This document shows, piece after piece, positions 17,915 through 25,332 of a DNA stretch of 64,000 bases. Where the stretch lies: positions 69,527 through 133,526 of the forward strand of contig PASR01000011.1 of assembly GCA_002713365.1 (NCBI GenBank), read 5' to 3'. The notes under the pieces were generated by a model that did no database searches, was not told where the DNA came from, and was given only the letters and a program-made list of their open reading frames with translations. This DNA is from Rhodospirillaceae bacterium. Lineage in GTDB: Bacteria > Pseudomonadota > Alphaproteobacteria > UBA6615. The translations under genes and the position numbers were made by a program. Position 1 is the first letter of the stretch. Each line of letters opens with the position of its first letter.

Positions 17915-18161
17915 GATATCTCTCCACAACCATTTATATCTACCTGATTTGTTTCAAACTTACCCATTAAACTTAACTACGTATCATCTGAAACCTTCCA
18001 AATGAGTTTTTGGATATAAGAAGTATTATGATTTATAAGTGATATATACAATGCTCTTCCTCATTTTAGTTCAATTACTATACTTTTGGATAACTTCATT
18101 AGTAGAGTTAAATTCTAGTTCAAAAACAACTCTATTATATTTTAATAATTAGGGGGAAATT

Positions 18162-18419
18162 ATGAATATATGCGTCGTATCAACTTTTGACGGTACCACT
18201 GATGACTATATGGAGATGTTTAATGTCACTAAAGAAAAGGCAGCAGATTTTTTCACTGATTACGATATAGGTATTATAAGAGAAGGAAAGATTACTTTGA
18301 TGATTCACATAACCGATATGGAAAAATTTCAGAAATTAATGACTTCTGAAGAAATGCAAGCATGGGATACAAAATTCAATTGTGTTGATGAAGTCTATTC
18401 TTTAGAAAAAATGAATTAA
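18162..18419 (+). CDS. Small conserved-looking protein, unknown function
   Basis: An 85-residue protein with a strong ribosome-binding site (AGGGGGAAATT before the ATG). I do not recognise it firmly. It has no signal peptide or membrane segment. The pattern of strands and helices (strand at 2-8, helix 14-30, strand 37-50, helix 52-66, strand 72-79) and phrases like KITLMIHITDMEKFQKLM resemble the DUF3764 / dimeric alpha-beta-barrel (antibiotic-monooxygenase-like) proteins, in which a small ferredoxin-like fold dimerises. It has no 41-bp leader, so it is not one of the array genes, although it lies among them, between the two stem-loops. Confidence 0.65.
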   Translation: MNICVVSTFDGTTDDYMEMFNVTKEKAADFFTDYDIGIIREGKITLMIHITDMEKFQKLMTSEEMQAWDTKFNCVDEVYSLEKMN

Positions 18420-18455
18420 TAAAAAATTGGAGGGGTTCAACTACAATCACTACTT

Positions 18456-18489
18456 CGAACCACTCCGTATCCGTGTAATAGTGGGTTCG
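18456..18489 (+). other. Stem-loop of a two-copy element, copy 2
   Basis: Nine base pairs (CGAACC-ACT with AGT-GGTTCG, one bulged G at 18483) close a 15-base loop at 18465-18479. The loop has the same length as, and a similar sequence to, the loop of the copy at 17690-17718. It lies 37 bp behind the stop of the 18162 gene; no U-tract follows, so it does not look like a simple terminator. Confidence 0.5.
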
Positions 18490-18600
18490 GTGGTAAGTCA
18501 TCCACAGAGTCCAACACAGAGGTTAACCCAATTGATTATTGATTTATATAAGTCTGTGATAGGAAAAGGTGATATTATTCGTTACTGCACTCCTCTAAAG

Positions 18601-18641
18601 TCAGACTCCCCAACTTCACTAAAATATGCGAGAGTTATACA
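18601..18641 (+). repeat. 41-bp array leader element, copy C
   Basis: This copy ends directly before the ATG at 18642 and has 31 of 41 matches to copy B. In antisense it still reads T-L-A-Y-F-S-E-V-G-E-S-D-F, then a stop a few codons later. Confidence 0.82.
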
Positions 18642-19799
18642 ATGAGAAAACTCAACATCATCATCTGTCTATCATTTGCTTTCATTCTTGGAAGTGCAGG
18701 AAGTAGTGCTGCTTTGCCTCAGTGTTCAGCAGAGTCAGATTACTGGAATAACTGTTTTGGAACTAGAACGTATGATAATGAATATAAATACGTTGGTGAA
18801 TTCAAGGATAACAAGAAACACGGACAAGGCACTTATACTTGGGCGACTGGAAACAAATATGTTGGTGAATTCAAGGATAATAAAATTCATGGAAAAGGAA
18901 CTTTTACCTCTGCCGATGGTGAAAAATACGTTGGTGAATTCAAGAACAATCAAATTCACGGACATGGCACTCGTACCTATTCTGATGGAAGGATAGATGA
19001 GGGTGTATGGGAAAATAATAAATTCAAATATACGCAGTCTGTGGCTGAATACCGTAAAATAAAACTTGCTGAAAAAAAAGCACTTGAAAAAAAACAACTT
19101 GCCGAAATAAGAAAGCGTGAAAAACAAGAACGTGATAAAAAACTTGCGGAACAGAAAAAACAAAGAAAATTAGTAGCCCAGGCAAAACAAGGAAACGCCG
19201 ATGCTCAATTTACTCTGGCTGTTATGTATGAGAACGGGGATGGTGTCCCACGAGATGAAAAGACTGCTATGAAGTGGTACCGACTTGCAGCAGAACAGGG
19301 GCACGATGATGCCAGTGAAAGGTATAGCACATTTATTTTAGAGGATATTATTTATAAAAGTGATGTTCGGGCATTAGTAAATCTTGGTGACTCTTTGGAA
19401 ACAGAATGTAAAAAAGATATAAAATGTGCCTTTATAAAAATATGGACATATATTGATATTACTAAAGATGATCATCTATCAGCGGCTGAAATTGCTCGGT
19501 TCCAAAGAAATATTGTAAAGTTTGCTGCAGCAGATGAGGGTGAAAATGTATTGGAGACTGAAGACTTCGCGGCAATCCAGTTAGCATCAATAATATTTTT
19601 GCCAATTACTGCATCATCAGTTTTGAATAGTTTTGATTACGATAATGATGGGTTGCTCTCAAAAAATGAAGTTTTTGGGGATACAGAGTTTTCTAAATTA
19701 GTAGGAATTAATATAGATATATTTTCAAATGGCTTTGAATTTAAATCTCTGGGAAAAAAATTGCAGGACGCTATGGAAGTAATTCCATTGCTTAAATAA
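18642..19799 (+). CDS. Secreted MORN - coiled-coil - Sel1 - EF-hand protein (array gene C)
   Basis: A 385-residue protein with a four-part build. A signal peptide covers about 1-24 (LGSAGSSAALP). Three to four MORN repeats follow (about 45-125; units such as KYVGEFKDNKKHGQGTYTW). Then comes a highly charged lysine/glutamate helix (about 130-182). A Sel1 repeat lies at about 183-222 (AQFTLAVMYENGDGVPRDEKTAMKWYRLAA). The C-terminal part holds two EF-hand-like loops, DITKDDHLSAAEI (about 271-283) and DYDNDGLLSKNEV (about 330-342). Calcium binding in the periplasm or at the surface is plausible for the second loop, which has acidic or asparagine ligands at 1, 3, 5 and 12. The combination is unusual. 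The first loop has a lysine at position 4 and may be degenerate. Confidence 0.82.
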   Translation: MRKLNIIICLSFAFILGSAGSSAALPQCSAESDYWNNCFGTRTYDNEYKYVGEFKDNKKHGQGTYTWATGNKYVGEFKDNKIHGKGTFTSADGEKYVGEFKNNQIHGHGTRTYSDGRIDEGVWENNKFKYTQSVAEYRKIKLAEKKALEKKQLAEIRKREKQERDKKLAEQKKQRKLVAQAKQGNADAQFTLAVMYENGDGVPRDEKTAMKWYRLAAEQGHDDASERYSTFILEDIIYKSDVRALVNLGDSLETECKKDIKCAFIKIWTYIDITKDDHLSAAEIARFQRNIVKFAAADEGENVLETEDFAAIQLASIIFLPITASSVLNSFDYDNDGLLSKNEVFGDTEFSKLVGINIDIFSNGFEFKSLGKKLQDAMEVIPLLK

Positions 19800-19818
19800 A
19801 AGATAGTATTCAATAAAA

Positions 19819-19859
19819 TTATTTACCCCAATTTTTTTATAGTCTGCCAGGGTTTTAAA
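19819..19859 (+). repeat. 41-bp array leader element, copy D
   Basis: A diverged copy (26 of 41 matches to copy B) ending directly before the ATG at 19860. The best preserved part is the 3' half around TGCCAG-GGTTTT. Confidence 0.65.
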
Positions 19860-20300
19860 ATGAATAAAAACACTTCGACAATTACTCTATCTGATTTGGT
19901 AGAACGTGACGGAATTACCTACTTTAAGTTAAATAATTTTCCTTTTAGTGGCTCTGTAAAGGGCAACCAGGTAGGAACTTACAATAGAGGTTTAAAAGAA
20001 GGTCTTTGGGCATACTATTATAAGATGATGGGGCAGATAGAAAGAAAGGGAACCTATAGTAAAGGTTTTAGGCAGGGTATTTGGAAAACGTATTTCAAAA
20101 ATGGTCAGTTATACAGCAAAGGAACTTACAGTGACGGCAAAAAACAAGGCCTTTGGGAATATTTTCATAAGAATGGTAAGAGATGCCGTAAAGCAACTTA
20201 CATTGATAACGCAGAAGAAGGTATTTGTGAATATTTTGATAAGAATGGTAGGCTAGAATACAAAGAAATGTACAAAGACGGTATGAAGATACCAGACTAA
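19860..20300 (+). CDS. YwqK-type repeat protein without signal peptide (array gene D)
   Basis: A 146-residue protein, the same length as gene B and built the same way: a short polar N-terminus (MNKNTSTITLSDLVERDGIT), then about five YwqK/MORN_2 repeats such as GTYSDGKKQGLWEYFHKNGK. There is no signal peptide. It is clearly a paralogue of gene B but its repeats have drifted more at the DNA level. The minus strand over its stop reads I-V-Y-R-D-S-stop, possibly a last trace of the recombinase tail found behind genes A and B. Function unknown; a binding or scaffold role is the usual guess for such repeats. Confidence 0.78.
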   Translation: MNKNTSTITLSDLVERDGITYFKLNNFPFSGSVKGNQVGTYNRGLKEGLWAYYYKMMGQIERKGTYSKGFRQGIWKTYFKNGQLYSKGTYSDGKKQGLWEYFHKNGKRCRKATYIDNAEEGICEYFDKNGRLEYKEMYKDGMKIPD

Positions 20301-20425
20301 CTATCCCTATAAACGATAGAGTGAGTATAATCTGAATACCTGCGCTCCTTGTTATCCTAACATTTACCAATAGTGATAAAGTAGGGAAAACTATTTAGTA
20401 TAATCACCTTACCTATCCATTAAAA

Positions 20426-20466
20426 CTAGAGCCCCTATTTAAATCAAAGTCAGCTAGTATTTTCGA
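20426..20466 (+). repeat. 41-bp array leader element, copy E
   Basis: The most diverged copy (24 of 41 ungapped matches to copy B), ending directly before the ATG at 20467. It is supported mainly by position and by the runs TAGA, ATCAAA and TTTT in register. Confidence 0.5.
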
Positions 20467-21309
20467 ATGAATAAATTTACTATCATAGTTCTTGCTATTG
20501 TATTCTGTTTAACTACCTCGATTGCTTGGAGTAAAACTGATGAAGTTTTGGTTCCAAAAACTTTAATTTTAGAAGCTAGGAAGTCTGAAGAAACCTATCG
20601 CTTGATAAACTCTCTATTTACTCAAGGTGGTAATGCAATTGAGGTTTCAGATTGCAGTCATCCACAGTTTGGACCACATATAACTCAGAATTTTGATAAA
20701 AACCTTAAAAAATATGTATTCCGTTTTCATATTCATCGGGACCATGATTCTGATAGATGTAAGTTATTTGGACGCCAAAGAACTGAAATCAAAGTATACG
20801 ATAAATCCCCCGACTGGTTAAAAGCCAGGAAACAAAGTAAATTTATTTATAAATGGAAGTTTAAATTAGATGAAAAATTTCAGTCTTCTCGATATTTTAC
20901 ACATTTGTTTCAGGTGAAGGCTGTGGGCGGTTTATATTTTAAACACCCAGTGATTACATTTACCACTCGTAAAGGGCTTGCAGGTCAAGAAGATAAATTT
21001 GAACTTCGTTATGGAACTAAACATAAAAGTGAAAATATTCTTGTTGCACAATTATCGCCTTTTTTAGGCAAGTGGTTACAAGTAGTTTTTGAGGCAACAT
21101 TTGCAGAAAAAGGTAGACTTTTTGTAAAAATAACTTCTCTCGAAAACGGTACTGAATTACTTAGCTATAAAAATACATCCATTAAAATATGGAAAGATGA
21201 ATCCAAATATTTGAGACCGAAGTGGGGGGTTTATAGGAGTTTAAAAGATAAGAGTATGCTAAGAGATGAAATTATAGATTTTGCTGATATTGAAATTCAG
21301 GCTAATTAG
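20467..21309 (+). CDS. Secreted jelly-roll protein, possible polysaccharide lyase (heparin-lyase-like) (array gene E)
   Basis: A 280-residue protein with a signal peptide (about 1-22) that is strikingly like that of gene A (both contain IVFCLT.SIA.S). The mature part is rich in beta strands and contains FGRQRTEIKVYDKSP (about 98-112) followed by YKWKFKLDEKFQSSRYFTHLFQVK (quoted in two pieces: YKWKFKLDEKF and SSRYFTHLFQVK). Such an R-x-E-I/L strand next to a W-x-F-x-L strand is typical of concanavalin-like folds of the heparin-lyase-I / PL20 group. It would cleave or bind an acidic polysaccharide outside the cytoplasm. Catalytic residues cannot be assigned by eye, so a non-enzymatic carbohydrate-binding role remains possible. 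Confidence 0.6.
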   Translation: MNKFTIIVLAIVFCLTTSIAWSKTDEVLVPKTLILEARKSEETYRLINSLFTQGGNAIEVSDCSHPQFGPHITQNFDKNLKKYVFRFHIHRDHDSDRCKLFGRQRTEIKVYDKSPDWLKARKQSKFIYKWKFKLDEKFQSSRYFTHLFQVKAVGGLYFKHPVITFTTRKGLAGQEDKFELRYGTKHKSENILVAQLSPFLGKWLQVVFEATFAEKGRLFVKITSLENGTELLSYKNTSIKIWKDESKYLRPKWGVYRSLKDKSMLRDEIIDFADIEIQAN

Positions 21310-21515
21310 GGTAAGAAATCCGATTAGTGCATCGTTAATAGTTGATATATGAATGAGTGCAAATGTTATTTGATTTAATAGTTATCAGTTTTCATATGGG
21401 TAAAGTTGTTTGAATGAATTTTTATAATTTACGAGATAAGGTTAAAATATGTGTTTACGGCTTTATAGATATTTAATTGATATCTGTTATTGATTGAGTG
21501 GAGTGTAACCTTGCG

Positions 21516-22553
21516 ATGTTTCAGTTTTCATCATTAAAGTTGCCTATTATTCAAGCGCCTATGGCAGGTGGTGTTAATACGCCTAGATTAGCTAGTGCTG
21601 TTTCTAATGCTGGCGGTATAGGTAGCTTTGGATTTTCCTACAGTAAACCTGATAAAATTAATAAAGATTTAATAGAAACCAAGGCGCTTACAAATGGTGC
21701 TATTAATGCCAACTTTTTTGTTTTTAGCGATGTGGAATTACCGAGTAAAGAATTGCAGAGCGCTGCTTTAGAAGCAGTAAGGAGCTTACCAATAGACGGT
21801 GATTTTAACGTTTCTATTCCACAAGAACCTTTTTTCCCTGATATTGAGACCCAGTTAGACCCGATTTGGGAGCATTGTCCAGAGATCCTTACATTCCATT
21901 TTGGTATTCCCAAGAAGTCAATTATTGAAAGGGCTCTTTCCTTAGGGATTAGTGTAGGAATAACTGCTACTAGTGTAAAAGAGGCATTAGAAATCGAAAG
22001 AGTCGGAGCGAGCTTTATTATTGCGCAAGGTGTTGAAGCAGGAGGTCATAGAGGTACTTTTAATCCTGAAGGAAAAGATGATAATTTATCTCTTGCTGAA
22101 TTAGTTAACAAACTAGTTAATGTAACTTCAATACCGATTGTAGCTGCAGGAGCTATTATGACTGGTGCCAATATTGTTGCGGCACTTAAGATAGGAGCAA
22201 CTGCCGTACAAATGGGAACAGCATTTCTATGCTGTGAAGAATCAGGAACATCAGAATCTCACAAAGAGTTTTTACTAAATAAGAAAAATAGAAAAACCTT
22301 ATTTACTGAGTCATTCTCTGGTCGGCGCGCACAAGGCATTGAAAATGAGTTTATAAAGCTTATGGAAGGTAAATCTATTCTTCCATTTCCGATTCAAAAT
22401 ACTCTTACCAATTCAATTCGAAAGTTAGCAATTGGTATTAATGACGGTGAATACCAGAGTTTATGGGCAGGCCAAGCCTATGATAAAATACGATCGTTAC
22501 CGGCTAATGAATTAATGATTAAATTAGAAGAGGAAATTAAAAAGTTCCAATAG
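21516..22553 (+). CDS. Nitronate monooxygenase (2-nitropropane dioxygenase family)
   Basis: FMN-dependent TIM-barrel enzyme that oxidises nitroalkanes/nitronates such as propionate-3-nitronate. The 345 residues begin with the family hallmark LPIIQAPMAGGVNTPRLA. The flavin-phosphate loops are visible as VEAGGHRGTF (about 181-190) and PIVAAGAIMTGANIV followed by GATAVQMGTAF (about 205-237). The HRG segment contains the usual active-site histidine. The ATG at 21516 is chosen over the GTG at 21498 because the conserved N-terminus begins almost at once. It is followed after 5 bp by a membrane-protease-like gene that may be co-transcribed. Related FMN enzymes (FabK, IMP-dehydrogenase-like) are less likely. 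Confidence 0.88.
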   Translation: MFQFSSLKLPIIQAPMAGGVNTPRLASAVSNAGGIGSFGFSYSKPDKINKDLIETKALTNGAINANFFVFSDVELPSKELQSAALEAVRSLPIDGDFNVSIPQEPFFPDIETQLDPIWEHCPEILTFHFGIPKKSIIERALSLGISVGITATSVKEALEIERVGASFIIAQGVEAGGHRGTFNPEGKDDNLSLAELVNKLVNVTSIPIVAAGAIMTGANIVAALKIGATAVQMGTAFLCCEESGTSESHKEFLLNKKNRKTLFTESFSGRRAQGIENEFIKLMEGKSILPFPIQNTLTNSIRKLAIGINDGEYQSLWAGQAYDKIRSLPANELMIKLEEEIKKFQ

Positions 22554-22558
22554 AAATA

Positions 22559-23200
22559 ATGAGTAACTATATAAAAGTATTTGAAATTTTATTAATAGGG
22601 TTTTTATTTCCTCTTTCTATAATTTATTTTGGATTAAGCAAATATATTTTATTTTTTATATGGATAGTTTTTTTCTACACTATTTTTGTTTATCTGTTTT
22701 TTTATAAAAGTAAAAAAATCCTATTTTATGTTTACGAGGTTAAATATAATTTTAACCTAAATTATTTTTGTATAATAATTATTAGATGGATCGTTTTAAG
22801 TATCCTTCTTTACTTCTTTACTGCAAAAATTTTCCCAGAAAAATTGTTTATTATACAAAGAGAAAACCCTACAGTAATGTATGCAGTTCTATTTTTGTAT
22901 CCCATTCTTTCTGCATTTCCACAGGAATTCATCTTCTGTACTTTTTTTTTTAAAAGATATGAAAGTCTTTTTAAGAAAGAATATATATTGATATTTATGA
23001 GTGCCTTAATATTTTGTTTTGCTCATGTTTTTTTTATTAATTGGGTAGCCCCATTATTAAGTTTATTTGGCGGGCTTATGTTTGCATCTACTTACTCAAA
23101 AACCAACTCATTGCTGTTGGTGAGTATAGAGCACGCATTATACGGAAATACCCTATTTTTTATTGGTTTGGGATGGTTTTTTTGGGGGGGATCTGTTTAA
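22559..23200 (+). CDS. CPBP-family-like intramembrane protease with altered motif 1
   Basis: A 213-residue integral membrane protein with about six hydrophobic segments. Motifs of the CPBP (CAAX protease / bacteriocin processing, Abi) family can be traced. Motif 1 is FPQEFIFCTFFFKRY (about 119-133), where most members have E-E-x-x-x-R. Motif 2 is FCFAHVFF (about 153-160, with the FxxxH pattern). Motif 3 is EHALYGN (about 191-197). The arginine of motif 1 is a cysteine here, so catalysis may be impaired or changed; several CPBP members have other variants. The gene is more AT-rich than its neighbours, as expected for a membrane protein. It is 5 bp behind the nitronate monooxygenase gene. Confidence 0.68.
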   Translation: MSNYIKVFEILLIGFLFPLSIIYFGLSKYILFFIWIVFFYTIFVYLFFYKSKKILFYVYEVKYNFNLNYFCIIIIRWIVLSILLYFFTAKIFPEKLFIIQRENPTVMYAVLFLYPILSAFPQEFIFCTFFFKRYESLFKKEYILIFMSALIFCFAHVFFINWVAPLLSLFGGLMFASTYSKTNSLLLVSIEHALYGNTLFFIGLGWFFWGGSV

Positions 23201-23284
23201 AAAAATTATAAATTTAGATGTTCTGTGATTTTTTTTAAATTTAAATAATATAAAATATTGATATATTCATTTTTTCTCGATTAA

Positions 23285-23479
23285 TCAGTGATATATACGT
23301 TTTACCATAGGTGGTATCTTATCAATATTATTAATAGAGTTAATGGCATCTTCTTTGCTTTTTCAATAGACCGCGACTAGCCATTTGTTATCTTCATTCT
23401 TACCAATTTCTCTGTATAAAAATGCAGACTGATTTCTAGTAAATTCATCTCCAACTTTTTTATTAATTATTAAGCCGCT
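23285..23479 (-). pseudogene. Decayed small alpha-beta-barrel (antibiotic-monooxygenase-like) gene with in-frame UGA
   Basis: The minus strand has a 64-codon open frame broken once by TGA at 23363-23365 and lacking a start codon. It reads F-T-R-N-Q-S-A-F-L-Y-R-E-I-G before K-N-E-D-N-K-W-L-V-A-V-Y, then the UGA, then K-S-K-E-D-A-I-N-S-I. In ABM-like proteins the Y is followed by W, so a TGG to TGA change would explain the break. It ends with a TGA at 23285. It lies 18 bp behind the MazG-like gene on the same strand. Other genes in the window show no UGA read as tryptophan, so recoding is unlikely. Confidence 0.55.
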
Positions 23480-23497
23480 TTAATTCTTAACTAGATA

Positions 23498-23872
23498 TCA
23501 TATGGCCTTAATATATGGGAGTAAATTTGGTGGCTCCCAACCTTGTGGTTTTAAAACTTTCCCATCCTCCCTCTTTATAACCTTACCTGTACTACTATCA
23601 ATTTTAGCAAGGTTCGTTTTAAGAACTTCTTGCCAGGCACCTTCAGCATCAGCTCCCATAGAATGTATTGCTCCGATAGTTACGACTAGAATATCAATTA
23701 ATGCATCAAGTTGTTCTACTTCATCATTTTCTTGTATAGCAGCATTTAGCTCTTCAACTTCTTCTTTAATTAAATCTCTGTATAGAGCATATTGTTCTTC
23801 ATTTTTGATTCCATTGGTTGTTTGGTCACATGCTTCCATAAATACTCTTTGATCGGAAAAAGGGTTTACCAT
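23498..23872 (-). CDS. MazG-like nucleoside triphosphate pyrophosphohydrolase
   Basis: All-alpha NTP-pyrophosphatase-type protein of 124 residues. The metal-binding helices are visible as EEVEELNAAI (about 36-45) and EQLDALIDILVVTIG (about 53-67), giving the E-x-x-E plus E/D-x-x-D pattern of MazG, dCTPase and PRA-PH families. A conserved C-terminal GKVLKPQGWEPPNL resembles phage and marine-bacterial MazG-like proteins, which hydrolyse nucleotides such as dCTP or modified NTPs. It is not HisE: no his genes are present. It is preceded by an AT-rich gap shared with the divergent MFS gene, and followed by the remains of another gene. Confidence 0.75.
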   Translation of the reverse strand: MVNPFSDQRVFMEACDQTTNGIKNEEQYALYRDLIKEEVEELNAAIQENDEVEQLDALIDILVVTIGAIHSMGADAEGAWQEVLKTNLAKIDSSTGKVIKREDGKVLKPQGWEPPNLLPYIKAI

Positions 23873-24057
23873 ACCTGTATCCTTTAATTTAAATATTATT
23901 AAGGTTTCATATAGTGGGTTAGCTTACTATTCTTGTTTAAGCTATTTACATTTTTTTCTATATTTCTTTTACTTTCTTTATATGTTTTTCAAACGCAGTA
24001 TCAGCAAACTAAAAAAAATAAAAAACAAACTGCGTATTGTTAAATCGGGATAGATAA

Positions 24058-25332
24058 ATGACTGCTGCAAAGCAATATAATAATAATTCAAGCCTAGCGC
24101 CATTCTATTTCAGAAGTTTTCGTTTTCAGTGGTCAGCGGATTTAGGTACTGCGTGGGCTTTTGAAATGGAAACTATCATTCTGGGTTGGTATATTTTAGA
24201 TGAAACCGGCTCAGTACTCTTACTAACCATTTTTGCCTCACTTCAATTTCTTGGAACGCTTATAGCGCCATTAATAGGGGTGTTAGGTAACAGAATAGGC
24301 TACCGAAATGTACTCTGTTTTCTTAGACTTGTTTTTACACTTCAAGCAACAGTAATAATGATTTTGGCAATTAGTAATTATCTCTCTCCGTCTTATGTTT
24401 TTGCAATAGCTTTAATTATGGGTATTTTTAGACCATCAGATTTAGTTATGAGATATGCTCTCATTGGGCAAACAATTCCGGCTAAGAACCTAACTGGTGC
24501 AATGAGTATTAATCGAATGACGACTGACTCGGCACGTATTGCAGGAGCTTTGGCTGGGGCTGGTACTGTAGCCGTGCTAGGGATTAGTTCTGCTTATTTA
24601 ATAATAGTCATATTATATGCAACCAGCTTATTTTTATCATTTGGTATATCTAAATTAAACCTAAATCATAAATCTTCAGATACAGAAAAATATTTACAAA
24701 ATCCTACTAGTCCCTGGAGAGACCTTAAAGATGTTTTTATTTATGCTGCTAGGACGCCACATTTATTAGCTGCCTTGATTATTGCATTTTTAGTAAACCT
24801 CACTGCTTTTCCGTTAACTGCAGGACTTTTACCGTTTGTGGCTAAAAATATTTACTTAACCAATCAAGCAGGTCTGGGGTATCTTGCGGCAAGTTTTGCA
24901 TTTGGAGCAATGATAGGGTCAGTAATATTAACACGTATTGGTAACGGTGTTATGAGCGGTCGTATGATAATTATTTTTTGCTCCCTATGGTATGTAATGT
25001 TATTTATATTCTCTCAATTTAATAATCTACAAATTGGAATACCAATTCTTATAGTCACTGGTTGTGTGCAGGGTTTGGGGCTAGTTCCAATGTCAGCAAT
25101 GTTAGTAAGAACTTCTGATAAACGATATAGTGGAGGAATTCTTGGCTTAAGAATGCTTGCGGTTTATGGGTTGCCCATAGGCTTACTTATTGCTGGCCCA
25201 GTAATCACTTTTTTTGGCTATAAAACTATGGTTGCGATTTATTCATTATTTGGTCTTACATCGATTGGTTTAATTATGTGGCGTTGGCATGACCATCTGT
25301 GGGCCAAAAATTCACCACCTAATTTAAGATAA
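24058..25332 (+). CDS. MFS transporter (MFS_3 / EntS-like exporter)
   Basis: A 424-residue major facilitator with about twelve hydrophobic segments. The opening FRSFRFQWSADLGTAWAFEME is shared in pattern with the MFS_3 exporter group: the cytoplasmic N-terminal helix reads directly into TM1. The short loop GNRIGYRN between TM2 and TM3 is the MFS signature loop. Group members export siderophores (EntS), macrolides or other small molecules. There is no siderophore synthesis gene in the window, so the substrate is open. It is a single-gene unit; the nearest same-strand gene downstream is pseudoazurin, 349 bp further. Confidence 0.82.
   Translation: MTAAKQYNNNSSLAPFYFRSFRFQWSADLGTAWAFEMETIILGWYILDETGSVLLLTIFASLQFLGTLIAPLIGVLGNRIGYRNVLCFLRLVFTLQATVIMILAISNYLSPSYVFAIALIMGIFRPSDLVMRYALIGQTIPAKNLTGAMSINRMTTDSARIAGALAGAGTVAVLGISSAYLIIVILYATSLFLSFGISKLNLNHKSSDTEKYLQNPTSPWRDLKDVFIYAARTPHLLAALIIAFLVNLTAFPLTAGLLPFVAKNIYLTNQAGLGYLAASFAFGAMIGSVILTRIGNGVMSGRMIIIFCSLWYVMLFIFSQFNNLQIGIPILIVTGCVQGLGLVPMSAMLVRTSDKRYSGGILGLRMLAVYGLPIGLLIAGPVITFFGYKTMVAIYSLFGLTSIGLIMWRWHDHLWAKNSPPNLR

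Noticed and set aside
17814-18005. Plus-strand 63-codon open frame
   Set aside because: It is antisense to the DUF1289 gene, whose cysteine signature is convincing, and has no ribosome-binding site.
18427-18645. 72-codon plus-strand open frame before gene C
   Set aside because: It overlaps the stem-loop and the 41-bp leader element, has no family resemblance and would run into the gene C start.
18735-19163. Phenylalanine-rich minus-strand 142-codon frame
   Set aside because: Complement of the lysine/glutamate-rich gene C; its odd composition is explained by that.
16481-20466. Integron-like attC cassette array
   Set aside because: The elements are not imperfect palindromes with R/L core sites, no tyrosine integrase is seen, and the genes all carry their element at the 5' side; the recombinase remnant is of the serine type.
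23363-23365. UGA decoded as tryptophan or selenocysteine
   Set aside because: Long genes throughout the window use TGG and none contains in-frame TGA; no SECIS-like hairpin was evident.
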